64,000 bases of DNA from SM1-46 sp002451215 (GCA_002451215.1 DKBM01000064.1:1-64000); one strand, 5' to 3'; positions 26,201 through 34,781 are shown, counted from the stretch's first letter. Notes: generated by a model from the sequence alone, not told the origin. Program-made: numbers and translations.

Positions 26201-26854
26201 ATGCGGCGCCTGCGCCAGCTCCTGTCCGCCGGCAGTCTGGTCCTTTATCCGATTCTCGTGCATACCTTCATCGTGAAGGATGCGCCGGTGGCCGCGCTCG
26301 GTACGCTTCTTGCCGTCGCGCTCGTTATGGTGCTGCTGCACCTCTGGCTCGGCGACCAGTCGCGGCGCTGGATTTGGACCGGGCTCTATGCGTTGCTGGC
26401 GAGTGCCGCGGTCGCGAATATCTTTCTCGGTGGGCACATTGCGCTGTTCCTTCCGCCCCTGGTGTTCAACTCGGCGCTGGCCATCGCGTTCGCCGGTACC
26501 TTGCGCGCCGGCGCCGTGCCGCTCGTCGAGCCTTTCATGCGAAAGTATCGTGGGGCCTCGGTCGGTCCTGCGCACGTGCGGTTTGCGAGAGCACTGACCT
26601 GGGCATGGACGGTGTTCTTTGTGGCCATGGCCGTCTGCGCGGGTGTTCTCGCGGCATTCGCCTCGCTCGAGGCCTGGTCGCTGTTTGCGAACTTCCTGAA
26701 CTACCTATTCGTCGGTCTGATGTTCGTCGGTCAGTTCGCGTACGCATGGTTCCGTTTCGGTCCACCGCCAGGCCACAATCGATTCGCGACGATTTTTCGC
26801 ATCGCCGGTGACACACTGGCCGAGGCACGCGCTCGAGGCGGCGCGAAGAAATGA
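26201..26854 (+). CDS. COG4648-type inner membrane protein of aryl polyene clusters
   Basis: A 217-residue protein with five or six hydrophobic segments (VLYPILVHTFIV, LGTLLAVALVMVLLHLWL, IWTGLYALLASAAVANIFL, the TM containing FFVAMAVCAGVLAAFA, and LFVGLMFVGQFAYAW). Proteins of this type are found next to ACP and ligase genes in aryl polyene and xanthomonadin loci (ApeG position) and are of unknown biochemical role. A membrane platform for the synthase has been suggested. Its stop overlaps the ligase start by four bases. Confidence 0.8.
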   Translation: MRRLRQLLSAGSLVLYPILVHTFIVKDAPVAALGTLLAVALVMVLLHLWLGDQSRRWIWTGLYALLASAAVANIFLGGHIALFLPPLVFNSALAIAFAGTLRAGAVPLVEPFMRKYRGASVGPAHVRFARALTWAWTVFFVAMAVCAGVLAAFASLEAWSLFANFLNYLFVGLMFVGQFAYAWFRFGPPPGHNRFATIFRIAGDTLAEARARGGAKK

Positions 26855-28200
26855 ATCTGCCGCTGCTCGGGAAATTTTCGCTTGATCGCGTTCTGGCTTT
26901 CGACCGTGTGCGATCGACTACGGCGGCGCAGTTTCTTGCCGATGTCGCGGCGCTGGCGGCTCAGTTGCCGGCCCGGGCACATGTACTGAATGACTGTGCC
27001 GATCGCTACCATTTCATGGTTGGATTCGCCGCGGCGATGAAGCGCAATCAGGTGAGCTTGTTGCCCAGCAGTCGTGTGGAGCACGTATGGCGACAGCTCG
27101 TTCAGGATTATCCTGACAGCTACGTGCTCACGGACCAGCGTGACGTGCCGGCGGTGGCGGAGGTCATGTTCTTTCCGCCACTCGAGGCAGGCGAGTCTGT
27201 GGGTCTGGCGACCCCCGGGTTTCCCGAAGCGCAGCTGGCGGCGGTCGCGTTCACGTCCGGAAGTACCGGCCGGCCCAAGCCCGTCCTCAAGTACTGGGGC
27301 AGCGTGGCGCGTGAGGCACAGGCCGCCGGCTTGCGCCTCACGCTCGACCCGGGACGCGCCGGCGCCATCGTTGCCACTGTTCCGCCCCAGCACATGTACG
27401 GTTTCCTCGCTTCTGTTCTGCTGCCGCTCCAGTTTGGCCACGCGGTCACGCGCGAGCGTCCCTTTTATCCGGAGGACGTCCGGATCATCGCCGAGTCGAG
27501 TCCTGTGAAGCCGGCGCTCGTGATCACACCGGTGCAGCTGCGTGCATGCGTCCTCGAGCGCACGCGCCTGCCACCGCTGTCATTCGTTCTGTCGTCGGCC
27601 GCACCGCTGCCATCCGCGGTGGCGCGGGAGGCAGAGACATTGTTCGAGGCGCCCGTGCTCGAGTTCTACGGCAGCACTGAAACCGGAGCGATCGCCTCGC
27701 GCCGTCACCGGGACACGGATAGCTGGCGCACGTTTGATGGCGTGCGCGTTCGATCGCATATGCAGGGGTTCCTGGTCGAAGCAGACTACTTCCGCGAACC
27801 GGTGGTGCTGAGCGATGTAGTGGAAATTCTCAACGCGCGAGAGTTTCGGCTCGTGGGTCGCGACAGCGATCTCGTCAAGATCGGTGGCAAGCGCACCTCA
27901 CTGCTGTACCTGAATCAGCAGCTGCAGGAACTTCCAGGGGTGGTGGACGGCGCGTTCCTGGTGGAGGAGGCGAAAGATGACCGGGAGCCACGTCTCACGG
28001 CATTCGTTGTGGCGCCAGGACAGTCGCGTGATGTCATGTTGGCCGCGCTGCGCACACGTATCGACGAGGTGTTCGTACCGCGCCGCTTGTGGCTCGTTGC
28101 GTCGCTGCCGCGCAATGCCGCGGGCAAGCTGCCGCGTGAGCAGATGTTGAAGCTGCTGGAAACCGAATTGGCGCGTGAGGCGGCGTCAGGCAACACCTGA
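26851..28200 (+). CDS. AMP-dependent acyl ligase (adenylation enzyme) of the pigment cluster
   Basis: A 449-residue ANL-superfamily enzyme. The AMP-binding P-loop (AFTSGSTGRPKPV) is at about residue 131 to 143, followed by VPPQHMYGF, EFYGSTETGAIA and the A8-type hinge LVGRDSDLVKIGGKR and C-terminal AAGKLPRE with the catalytic Lys. It should adenylate an aromatic acid, most simply the hydroxybenzoate from the chorismatase, and pass it to an ACP, as proposed for ApeH and XanA2. The start overlaps the COG4648 gene in ATGA. The coding end lies in a hairpin. Confidence 0.9.
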   Translation: MNLPLLGKFSLDRVLAFDRVRSTTAAQFLADVAALAAQLPARAHVLNDCADRYHFMVGFAAAMKRNQVSLLPSSRVEHVWRQLVQDYPDSYVLTDQRDVPAVAEVMFFPPLEAGESVGLATPGFPEAQLAAVAFTSGSTGRPKPVLKYWGSVAREAQAAGLRLTLDPGRAGAIVATVPPQHMYGFLASVLLPLQFGHAVTRERPFYPEDVRIIAESSPVKPALVITPVQLRACVLERTRLPPLSFVLSSAAPLPSAVAREAETLFEAPVLEFYGSTETGAIASRRHRDTDSWRTFDGVRVRSHMQGFLVEADYFREPVVLSDVVEILNAREFRLVGRDSDLVKIGGKRTSLLYLNQQLQELPGVVDGAFLVEEAKDDREPRLTAFVVAPGQSRDVMLAALRTRIDEVFVPRRLWLVASLPRNAAGKLPREQMLKLLETELAREAASGNT

Positions 28201-28206
28201 CGCCGC
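28180..28206. terminator. Hairpin between convergent genes
   Basis: A perfect 11-base-pair stem (28180-28190 with 28196-28206) with a CAACA loop overlaps the stop codon of the ligase. It lies 14 bases from the end of the convergent gene at 28221. There is no T-run, so it may be a bidirectional pause or an RNA-stabilising hairpin rather than a standard terminator. Confidence 0.5.
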
Positions 28207-28220
28207 GAACCCAAACGCGC

Positions 28221-28736
28221 CTACATCTCCCCGAGGCGCGCGTCCATTGTCGGATTCTCGAGCCAAACGGTAATGTCCTTGGCGAGGGCCTTGGCGCAGC
28301 GACCAATGATCGAGCAGGTGCCCTTATAAGCACCAAAAAAGCCGCCGCCCGAGGTGCGCCGGCCGTTGAAGCTTCCGACGACCTTGCCGTCCTGATAAAG
28401 CTTGCCGGATACGGTCATCGATTTCGGACCAGACCAGGCGCCGCCGCCGACACCGGTCACATTCAGGATGGTGAGCTGCAGCGATTTGCCGCCGCCTGCT
28501 TGTTTGGCGACCGTCACGTCGTAACCAGCCGCCTTGAGCTGCTCCTTGAGAAGTTCGGTGACGCGCGCGTCCGGCACGCATTCATCGCGCACCTTGGCGT
28601 TCACACCGGCGTTGGGATCGATGGTTGCCGTGGGTGGAATCGTAATCTTGCCGGCCGCAGCGGCAGGAAGCGCGGTGACTGTCGTGAGGATTGCAGCTGC
28701 AATGACGGCCAGTATGCTGGCGGAAGGACGGTTCAT
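28221..28736 (-). CDS. Secreted protein of unknown function in the pigment cluster
   Basis: A 171-residue product with a clear signal peptide (residues 1 to about 28, core ILAVIAAAILTTVTALPAAAA). The mature part begins with KITIPPTATIDPNAG, then a DECVPDARVTELLKEQLKAAGYDV helix-strand unit, a Gly-rich beta segment (GVGGGAWSGPKSMTVSGKL, RRTSGGGFFGAYKGTC) and a helix with two more Cys residues (CSIIGRCAKALAKDI). Three Cys allow one disulfide. I do not recognise the family. It faces the ligase gene and follows the KS operon on the minus strand with a hairpin between. Its location suggests a periplasmic pigment-handling or unrelated envelope role. Confidence 0.75.
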   Translation of the reverse strand: MNRPSASILAVIAAAILTTVTALPAAAAGKITIPPTATIDPNAGVNAKVRDECVPDARVTELLKEQLKAAGYDVTVAKQAGGGKSLQLTILNVTGVGGGAWSGPKSMTVSGKLYQDGKVVGSFNGRRTSGGGFFGAYKGTCSIIGRCAKALAKDITVWLENPTMDARLGEM

Positions 28737-28771
28737 CTGTGGATTTCCTCCGTTTTGGTGTTGTATTAACG

Positions 28772-28790
28772 CACCCGGCGTTGCCGGGTG
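28772..28790. terminator. Hairpin downstream of the minus-strand KS operon
   Basis: A perfect 8-base-pair GC-rich stem (CACCCGGC at 28772-28779, GCCGGGTG at 28783-28790) with a three-base loop, followed on the minus strand by CGTTAATA. It lies 44 bases past the end of the serine hydrolase gene and 35 bases before the start of the next gene at 28736. It is a plausible weak intrinsic terminator for the long operon. Confidence 0.5.
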
Positions 28791-28833
28791 AGCCTGGGCA
28801 GTTTAGCCGGGAGCGGCAGCGTGGGAAATCCCA

Positions 28834-30648
28834 TCATTTTTTGGCGGCGCCCGCGACTACCGTTGCCGGGAATGCGACACGTTCGAAGTAGTAGCCCAGA
28901 TAGCGCACCCGTTCCCGTCCGGCGTGTTCCTCCACGAGCGTCACATCGCCCACATTGCGCCCGACGCCGAAGGTGTAGCTGGTCCGGTCATCAATCGGCA
29001 TGATGACAACCTTGATGTCGCGGTCTTCTAGCCCTGCAATGCGCAACTCCATGAGCAGCTTGCCATCCTCGTAAATCAACTGCGCGTGCTCCAGGTCAAC
29101 GAGATAATCCTTGTCGGGGTTTAGCAGCCGGTAGTTTCCGGTGCGTCGTTGCCACGCAGCGGACACATTGAATTGTGGGACGCGCTCGGCGGTGACGGCG
29201 ACGCCACGGTCACGCCAGAGCATGAACGTGCGTCCTTCACGCTCGACGAACTCGATGGGTGGGAACCGGATTGGGAACGATATCAGGCCTAGCAAGCTCC
29301 ATTCGGCACGAAAGTCGATGCCGCCCGTGGGAACCAGATCGAGCTGGTGTCCCAGTACCTTGAGCTTCAGACGCGAGCCGTTCTTCTCGATGTGCGCAAG
29401 CGCCCCCATCAGGCTGTAGTCACCGGCGTAACGATCAAGTTGTTGGTCCGGCAGAACCACTGCCGGCAATCGTCGCGAGGGCGCGGGCGGCAAAATACCG
29501 TCGCGAGTCTGCAGCGCACGCCGCAGGATTTCCTCCGCCGCTTCATAGACGAGCGTCGCGGCGCGATCCGAGTTGGCCAATACCACCACGCCAAGATTTC
29601 GCTCGGGCAACAGGATCATCTGACCGACAAACGTCTTGGTGCCGCCATTGTGCCAGGCGATCTTGCCCGCGCCCGGCAGGTTGATGCCGCTCAACATCCA
29701 GCCCAACCCAAAATGCTGCCCAAAATCGAGCGGCAGGCCAGAAAACTGCGGAGACAGCATGGCGTCGACTGATTGCGGACGCAGCAAGCGTTCTCCATCA
29801 ACTTCGCCCTTGCGCAGGAACAGCCGCATGAAACGGGCAAGGTCCTCGACGCTGCTGTATAAGCCCCCCGCCGGGACATCGCGAATGGTGACAGGCGCAG
29901 TGGGTCGGCGCTTGACGTGACCGACGGCAAGGCGGTCGGCAACGCGCTCGTCGCGCACGTAGGACGAGTGCTGCATGCCAAGAGGATCGAGCAGCACGTT
30001 CCGCAGTTGCAACGCAAACCGGCGGCCGGCGACGCGCTCGAGCGCCGCGCCGGCGATATCGATGCCTACGTTGGAGTAGTTGAAAATAGTTCTGGGTCGG
30101 TAGGCGAGATGCTCGTCCGCCAGGGCATCGATGAGCGCCGGAAGCGGCTCATCCGAGAAGAAACCCTTGAGGTAAAAGGTTGGCATTCCCGCATGGTGTG
30201 AGAGCAGCTCGCGCAGTGTGGGGCGCACCGGTTCTTGCCAGCGCGAGCGCATGCGAAACTGCGGCAGGTAGGTCTGGATTGGCACATCCAGTGCGAGCTG
30301 GGCGTGCTCTACCGCGCGCATGACGGCGGTGGCGGTAACAAGTTTGCTGATCGATCCGACTTGATAGATGGTTGCAGGCGTGGCACGCACGCCGCGCGAT
30401 GGATCTGCGAGGCCAAATCCGCGCGCCCATATCACGCCATTGGCGTCGACCAACGCGGCACTGACGCCCAGCGCGCCATGGCGATACAGCTCGCGGGTAA
30501 GGTAGCTGTCGAGGTAGCGCGCGAGCGCGGCCGTATCTCCACGCGCCAGGTTGGCCGGATCAGGAGGAGGGCTGCTCGCGCCGAGCAGCGCGAAAATCGG
30601 AAACGGAAGAAAGAGTCGAAGCGCGCGCGCGACTTGCCTCAGGCGCAC
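28834..30648 (-). CDS. Secreted serine hydrolase/acyltransferase of the class C beta-lactamase (EstB/LovD-like) fold
   Basis: A 604-residue protein. Residues 1 to about 26 form a signal peptide (VARALRLFLPFPIFALLGASS). The catalytic domain (about 45-400) has the SxxK motif in VGSISKLVTA, the Tyr-x-Asn motif in FNYSNVGI and the third motif HNGG. The last 200 residues form a beta-rich domain often attached to this family. Members are carboxypeptidases, esterases or acyltransferases (LovD). I chose the GTG at 30648, ten bases inside the end of the preceding KS-like gene, so the two are coupled. Its place directly after the KS pair suggests that it acts on the product or its linkage, in the periplasm. 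Confidence 0.85.
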   Translation of the reverse strand: MRLRQVARALRLFLPFPIFALLGASSPPPDPANLARGDTAALARYLDSYLTRELYRHGALGVSAALVDANGVIWARGFGLADPSRGVRATPATIYQVGSISKLVTATAVMRAVEHAQLALDVPIQTYLPQFRMRSRWQEPVRPTLRELLSHHAGMPTFYLKGFFSDEPLPALIDALADEHLAYRPRTIFNYSNVGIDIAGAALERVAGRRFALQLRNVLLDPLGMQHSSYVRDERVADRLAVGHVKRRPTAPVTIRDVPAGGLYSSVEDLARFMRLFLRKGEVDGERLLRPQSVDAMLSPQFSGLPLDFGQHFGLGWMLSGINLPGAGKIAWHNGGTKTFVGQMILLPERNLGVVVLANSDRAATLVYEAAEEILRRALQTRDGILPPAPSRRLPAVVLPDQQLDRYAGDYSLMGALAHIEKNGSRLKLKVLGHQLDLVPTGGIDFRAEWSLLGLISFPIRFPPIEFVEREGRTFMLWRDRGVAVTAERVPQFNVSAAWQRRTGNYRLLNPDKDYLVDLEHAQLIYEDGKLLMELRIAGLEDRDIKVVIMPIDDRTSYTFGVGRNVGDVTLVEEHAGRERVRYLGYYFERVAFPATVVAGAAKK

Positions 30649-31439
30649 GGCTGTACCCCGATGCGCAAGACCTGGTGACCGAGGAACGGCATGACGACCG
30701 TCGTTGCCTGGTTGCGGGCAATCGCGCAAATCAGTGCCAGGCTACGGGCAGCCGGATTGTCGCGTCGCAAGGTCTCAAGCCCCGGGTCGGTCAGTGTCGA
30801 TTCCGACTCGCCGGATGGCGCCAGTTCGAGGGCAAGTGCGCAGATGCTCTCGGCCGAGCGCGCTCGGGAAAGCAGCATTCCCGCGCCGAAAGCCGCATGG
30901 ACGGGCCGAGCGCTGTTCAGGGGCTCGGGCATCGGAAGGTCGTGGATCACGAGCAGCACACGCGTATGTTCCAGCAACACCTGCGCCACGGCCTCGAGCA
31001 AACCGGCCGCCGCGACATCGTCCCAGGCAGCGACGCTCGTCGATGGCTGCTGCGAGCCTACTGCCATGCACCAGTATCCGGCCGCCGCGTTGTTGACCGA
31101 ATTGTGAAAGCGGGTCGGCGAGACCTGCGGCGTGTCCTTGGCGACTTCGGTGAGAATGTCGTGCGTGATCTGCCCGTCGGCATCACAAGACGCAAACACG
31201 GTGGCAAGCCGGCGCGTCACGTCACCGAGCCCGCGTGAAGTGTCGGTAGCCACCTCAACAGCGAAGCGAATATGGTCGCTGGTGCGCCGGCGTACATCGG
31301 GGGCAAGGGCTGCCGGCTTGAGCGGGGGCAGTGGGGCCGACTGATAGGTGCGATGACCGGCCAGCGTCGCGCGCGCCTGCTCCCATCCCGTGAGGCCCGG
31401 TGCCAGGATGCCAATCTTGTCGACATAGACGGGATTCAT
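30639..31439 (-). CDS. Short ketosynthase-like protein (chain-length-factor type)
   Basis: A 266-residue protein of the 'beta-ketoacyl synthase-like, N-terminal' type (PF13723 style). It contains a partial thiolase fold (FASCDADGQITHDILTEVAKDTPQVSPTRFHNSVNNAAAGYWCMA). The conserved region SPTRFHNSVNNAAAGYW is typical. The full C-H-H catalytic set of a condensing enzyme is not present. It overlaps the true ketosynthase gene at 31436 in ATGA, so it probably forms a heterodimer with it, as KS/CLF pairs do in aryl polyene clusters. Confidence 0.85.
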   Translation of the reverse strand: MNPVYVDKIGILAPGLTGWEQARATLAGHRTYQSAPLPPLKPAALAPDVRRRTSDHIRFAVEVATDTSRGLGDVTRRLATVFASCDADGQITHDILTEVAKDTPQVSPTRFHNSVNNAAAGYWCMAVGSQQPSTSVAAWDDVAAAGLLEAVAQVLLEHTRVLLVIHDLPMPEPLNSARPVHAAFGAGMLLSRARSAESICALALELAPSGESESTLTDPGLETLRRDNPAARSLALICAIARNQATTVVMPFLGHQVLRIGVQPCA

Positions 31440-32629
31440 GTCGCTGCACCGAGAACGAGGCTCGCGTTGCTGCCGCCAAACCCGAAGGAATTGCTGAGCA
31501 CGCGCTGAACCCGCCGCTCGCGGTTCGCCAGCAACAGGTTTCCGGTGAGACCCGGATCGAGTGTCCGCGTGTTGAGATTGCCCGGCATAAAACCATGTTG
31601 AATGCAGAGTGCCGAGATTACCGCCTCGGTAATGCCCGCGGCACCGAGGGTGTGCCCGGTCCAGCCTTTGGTGGAGCTGGCCGGTGTGTCCGTGCCGAAA
31701 ACACGTGTGATGGCGCGGTCCTCCATCGCATCGTTCACCAGACTCGCTGTGCCATGCATGTTGATGTAGTCGATGGCGTCTGGCGCCAGACCGGCACTGG
31801 CGAGTGCGCGTTGCATCGCCAATACCGCACCGTCACCTTGCGGGTGCGGCGAGGACATATGGTAGGCGTCCGAACTCTCACCGAAACCGAGCAACGCGAC
31901 GCCGCTGTGCGCATCAGCCTGTGCCGGGCGCTCCAGCAGCGCGAATCCGGCTGCCTCACCGATCGAAATGCCATTGCGGTCGGCGGCGCAAGGTCGGCAC
32001 GGTTCCGGCGCGACAAGCTCAAGCGAGGCAAAGCCGTAAAGGGTGTTGCGGCACAGGCTGTCGACGCCGCCGACAACCGCGGCATCGCAGAGCCCGAGCT
32101 CGATCATGCGCCAGGCGGAGGCAAACACTTTGGCCGAGGACGAACAGGCCGTCGATACGGTAGCCGCGGGCCCCGCCAACCCGAGCGAGCGGCGCACGAA
32201 GTCGGTGGTCGCAAACAGGTTGTGGGTCTCGCGCAGATGAAAACCGGTTGGAAGTCGGCCGGTCACGGGGTCGCGCGCCTGGTAGGCATGCTCGGTTTCA
32301 AGAATGCCGGAGGTGCTGGTACCGATGAATACTCCGATGCGCGCCGCGCCATAGCGGGACCGGGCGCGTGCCACTTGCTCGTCGAATCCGTCCGTTGTCA
32401 GCGCCTGCGCCGCGAGGCGGTTGTTGCGGCCGTCATAATCGGCGAGCGAACCACCGATCGGGTGGCTATCGGCCTCGCGCACAGTACCGCACCAGGTCTT
32501 GAGCGCGACATTCTCGAACGTGCATGGCGTTAGGCCCGAACGCCCGTCGCGCAGCGCATCGAGAATTGCTGCCACACCGATGCCAAGGGCGTTAACTGAG
32601 GTGAAGTGCGTGAGAATCAGAGGCGACAC
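31436..32629 (-). CDS. Beta-ketoacyl-ACP synthase, FabF/type II PKS-like (KS of set 1)
   Basis: A 397-residue condensing enzyme with an intact catalytic triad: Cys in TVSTACSSSAKVF, His in INMHGTAS and His in GWTGHTLGAAG, and the end motif SNSFGFGGSNASLVLG. It extends the polyene chain by decarboxylative Claisen condensation with malonyl-ACP. It is followed by the KS-like partner (ATGA overlap). It is preceded by 105 bases without a gene, where an extended -10 element is found. Confidence 0.94.
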   Translation of the reverse strand: MSPLILTHFTSVNALGIGVAAILDALRDGRSGLTPCTFENVALKTWCGTVREADSHPIGGSLADYDGRNNRLAAQALTTDGFDEQVARARSRYGAARIGVFIGTSTSGILETEHAYQARDPVTGRLPTGFHLRETHNLFATTDFVRRSLGLAGPAATVSTACSSSAKVFASAWRMIELGLCDAAVVGGVDSLCRNTLYGFASLELVAPEPCRPCAADRNGISIGEAAGFALLERPAQADAHSGVALLGFGESSDAYHMSSPHPQGDGAVLAMQRALASAGLAPDAIDYINMHGTASLVNDAMEDRAITRVFGTDTPASSTKGWTGHTLGAAGITEAVISALCIQHGFMPGNLNTRTLDPGLTGNLLLANRERRVQRVLSNSFGFGGSNASLVLGAAT

Positions 32630-32685
32630 GGAGCGAAGGAAGTCCTGGACAGCTAAAAGTGTTCGGCTGAGGTCCGAGCGAGACT

Positions 32686-32694
32686 GTTATACCA
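32686..32694 (-). promoter_or_regulatory. Possible internal promoter before the ketosynthase
   Basis: On the minus strand TGGTATAAC (32694 to 32686) is an extended -10 element (TGnTATAAC). The -35 at 17 bases upstream (CTGGCG) is a weak match. Transcription would begin about 50 bases before the KS start codon at 32629. Confidence 0.4.
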
Positions 32695-32734
32695 GAGTCG
32701 GAGCGGCCCGCCAGCCTATCGTTCCGCCCGTCAA

Positions 32735-33382
32735 CTAGCCGGGGGGTTTCGGTTCGCCCGGGCTGGCGGACGGTTCCGGCGCCTGTTGCGGCTGATCGAG
32801 CGGTGTCAGGATCGTTTTTACGGTATCACCGCCTGCCTCATCAACCTCGATACGCCGGATGGATACAGCCTCTCCATTCAGACGAATCTGTTTAACCCCG
32901 CTCGTCCCGGCATCGGCGCGAGGTTTGAGGGTCATGTTCCAGGCTGTGAAATCGCCAGTGAGCGCGATCGAGAACAAATCCTCCAAGGCACGCCGGTTGC
33001 CACCGAGCGTGGCGCGTAGCGCGGTGAAGAAGGTGTTGAGTGTGGGGAGCTGGTCGAGTGGCAGGGAGCGGCGCACGGGTTTCCCATCAACGGTGCGTTC
33101 CAGGGTGAGCCAATTGCCGTTCACGATGGAGCGCTCGCGGTGGGGGTACTCCGTTTCGCGTTCGAGCCGGTCTGGCGCGGTATAGCGAAGTATCCCGCGA
33201 CTCTGGGTTGCGGTCTGTGTGCCGGCAAGCCGGCGTGTCTCGTCGAACCTGGCGGTGGCAGTCGGGATCCTGGCGAATTCAGCCAGCAGGGTGTCGGGCT
33301 CGAGGTGCGCCGCTTCCTCGGCATGGAGCGGCGTACAAACTAGGAACGCAAGCAGGCAAGTGGCAGAAAATCCCTGCTTCAT
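32735..33382 (-). CDS. LolA-like periplasmic lipid carrier of the cluster
   Basis: A 215-residue protein with a signal peptide (residues 1 to about 21: MKQGFSATCLLAFLVCTPLHA). The mature part resembles LolA-like proteins (FARIPTATARFDETRRLAG, GILRYTAPDRLERET), with a Pro-rich C-terminus. LolA-like members are standard in aryl polyene clusters (ApeL), and are thought to carry the lipid-linked pigment toward the outer membrane. The start was set to ATG 33382, which overlaps the acyltransferase stop in ATGA; an upstream frame has no signal character. Confidence 0.85.
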   Translation of the reverse strand: MKQGFSATCLLAFLVCTPLHAEEAAHLEPDTLLAEFARIPTATARFDETRRLAGTQTATQSRGILRYTAPDRLERETEYPHRERSIVNGNWLTLERTVDGKPVRRSLPLDQLPTLNTFFTALRATLGGNRRALEDLFSIALTGDFTAWNMTLKPRADAGTSGVKQIRLNGEAVSIRRIEVDEAGGDTVKTILTPLDQPQQAPEPSASPGEPKPPG

Positions 33383-34338
33383 GCGGCGTCGCGGGTCGCG
33401 GGTGTCGCGTGCGTCTCGATTTCGGCGGGCTCGGCCCAGTAGTCGTAGAAGTTGAACCAGTTGTACGGCGCGAGACGGCAGTAGTGTTCCAGCCGCTCGG
33501 TGTAACGGCGCGCCCAGTTCTCGATCTCCTCGGGATGGCGACGGTTTATCCGAATGTGGTCCGCAAGTGTTTCCAGATAGAGGTCGTAGCGATTGCCGCC
33601 CTGATAGAGGCATACAAACATAACGACGGGCACACCAAGCACTGAGGCGGCGAGGAACGGTCCGGCTGGAAGCACCGCCGGCGCGCCGAGGAACGGCACG
33701 TGTACGGTCCGCTCGGTACCGACGACACGGTCTGCCAGGATGCCCACCACTTCGCCGGCGTCGAGTCGCTCCTTGGCGATGATGAGGGTGTCGACGCGAC
33801 CGATCGGGATGATGCGCCGCGGCGCGGCCGCGGCGTGGAAGGTGTTGATGAACGTAGCGAGCTTGCGCGCATTCTCTTCGTACATGAGCATATTGACCAC
33901 CAGCTCGTGTCGCATGCCGGTGGCGCGCACCAGCTCGGAGCTGCCGAGGTGTGCCGAAAGCATCAGGCAGCCGCGGCCGCGTTCCATGACTTCCACGAAC
34001 TGCTCGCTACCGTGCAGGCGCAAGTCGAAGTGCTGGAGCTGGCCGGCATAGAAATAAGCCCGATCGAGGAGCACAGCGGCAAAGGTGAGGTGGTGCCGGA
34101 ACACTTCGGTGAAGCGCGGCCGGCGCCCGAGGATGCGGCGCAGGTACTCGCGCGAGGCGTGCACCGTTGCCCGGTTGAATGCCATGTAGTAAAGACAGAT
34201 CGGGTAAAGGAGCAGCCGCGTGAGCGGGCGCCCGAGCAGCAGCGCGATGCGCGAGATCAGCCAGTAGGCAAACACGCTGCCACGCTCGCCGTAGCGAAGC
34301 CAGCCGCTTGCCGGTTTGGGGGCAGATGGGTCAGCCAT
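33379..34338 (-). CDS. LpxL/HtrB-like lysophospholipid acyltransferase of the cluster
   Basis: A 319-residue protein starting at ATG 34338 (MADPSAPKP) with the LpxL-family HX4E catalytic motif in LMLSAHLGSSE, plus the downstream PFLGAPAVLPAGPFLAA acceptor block. An N-terminal hydrophobic segment (FAYWLISRIALLLGRPLTRLLLYPICLYYM) may anchor it to the inner membrane. Homologues in aryl polyene clusters are thought to attach acyl groups to the polyene or to a lipid anchor. The start overlaps the dehydratase stop by eight bases. Confidence 0.88.
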   Translation of the reverse strand: MADPSAPKPASGWLRYGERGSVFAYWLISRIALLLGRPLTRLLLYPICLYYMAFNRATVHASREYLRRILGRRPRFTEVFRHHLTFAAVLLDRAYFYAGQLQHFDLRLHGSEQFVEVMERGRGCLMLSAHLGSSELVRATGMRHELVVNMLMYEENARKLATFINTFHAAAAPRRIIPIGRVDTLIIAKERLDAGEVVGILADRVVGTERTVHVPFLGAPAVLPAGPFLAASVLGVPVVMFVCLYQGGNRYDLYLETLADHIRINRRHPEEIENWARRYTERLEHYCRLAPYNWFNFYDYWAEPAEIETHATPATRDAA

Positions 34339-34636
34339 GTTCACAGCGTAGCGCACCGGTTGCGACTCGACGCGCGTCGACTGCAACTTCGAAGCCAACG
34401 ACGTCGGTGCCCCTGTCGATGAAGGCGATTCGTGCGGTTTCTTCCGGTAACAGAGGGCTCAGAAACTTGACGTTTGCAAAACCGAGCACCTGTCGGGTGC
34501 TTCCGGCATAGGCGCGCCACGCCGCGACGACCTCCGAGAGGGTGATCGCCCCCGGTACCACTGGGCGGCCGGGAAAGTGCCCCGGCAGAGCCGGGTGGGT
34601 GACGGGGATGCGAAACGTGCTGGTATGAGGCGTCAT
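34331..34636 (-). CDS. Hot-dog fold 3-hydroxyacyl-ACP dehydratase (ApeI/FabZ-like)
   Basis: A 101-residue dehydratase of FabZ type with the active-site signature HPALPGHFPGRPVVPGA, where the His (HFPG) is catalytic. A catalytic Glu of the FabZ type is not obvious in this short chain, so it may work with the other dehydratase (42958) as a heterodimer, as reported for the ApeI/ApeP pair. It is the first gene of the minus-strand operon and has a good promoter upstream. Confidence 0.85.
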   Translation of the reverse strand: MTPHTSTFRIPVTHPALPGHFPGRPVVPGAITLSEVVAAWRAYAGSTRQVLGFANVKFLSPLLPEETARIAFIDRGTDVVGFEVAVDARRVATGALRCEHG

Positions 34637-34679
34637 TCAGTGCGGCTGCTGAGGCGCAATTGTGTGCCGGCGGGGGCCG

Positions 34680-34708
34680 ATTATTCGCGATGCAAGCCGA
34701 GCCGACAA
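34680..34708 (-). promoter_or_regulatory. Promoter of the minus-strand polyene operon
   Basis: On the minus strand TTGTCG (34708 to 34703) and AATAAT (34685 to 34680) are separated by exactly 17 bases. This is a good sigma-70-type promoter and would start transcription near 34673, about 37 bases before the dehydratase ATG at 34636. The divergent ABC transporter gene begins at 34782. Confidence 0.6.
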
Positions 34709-34781
34709 GGGCCGCGTTCCGGCCACTGGAGAGCAAACCTGCTATCATCGGCGACGCCACCCGCTGCACTTTCATCGCTTC

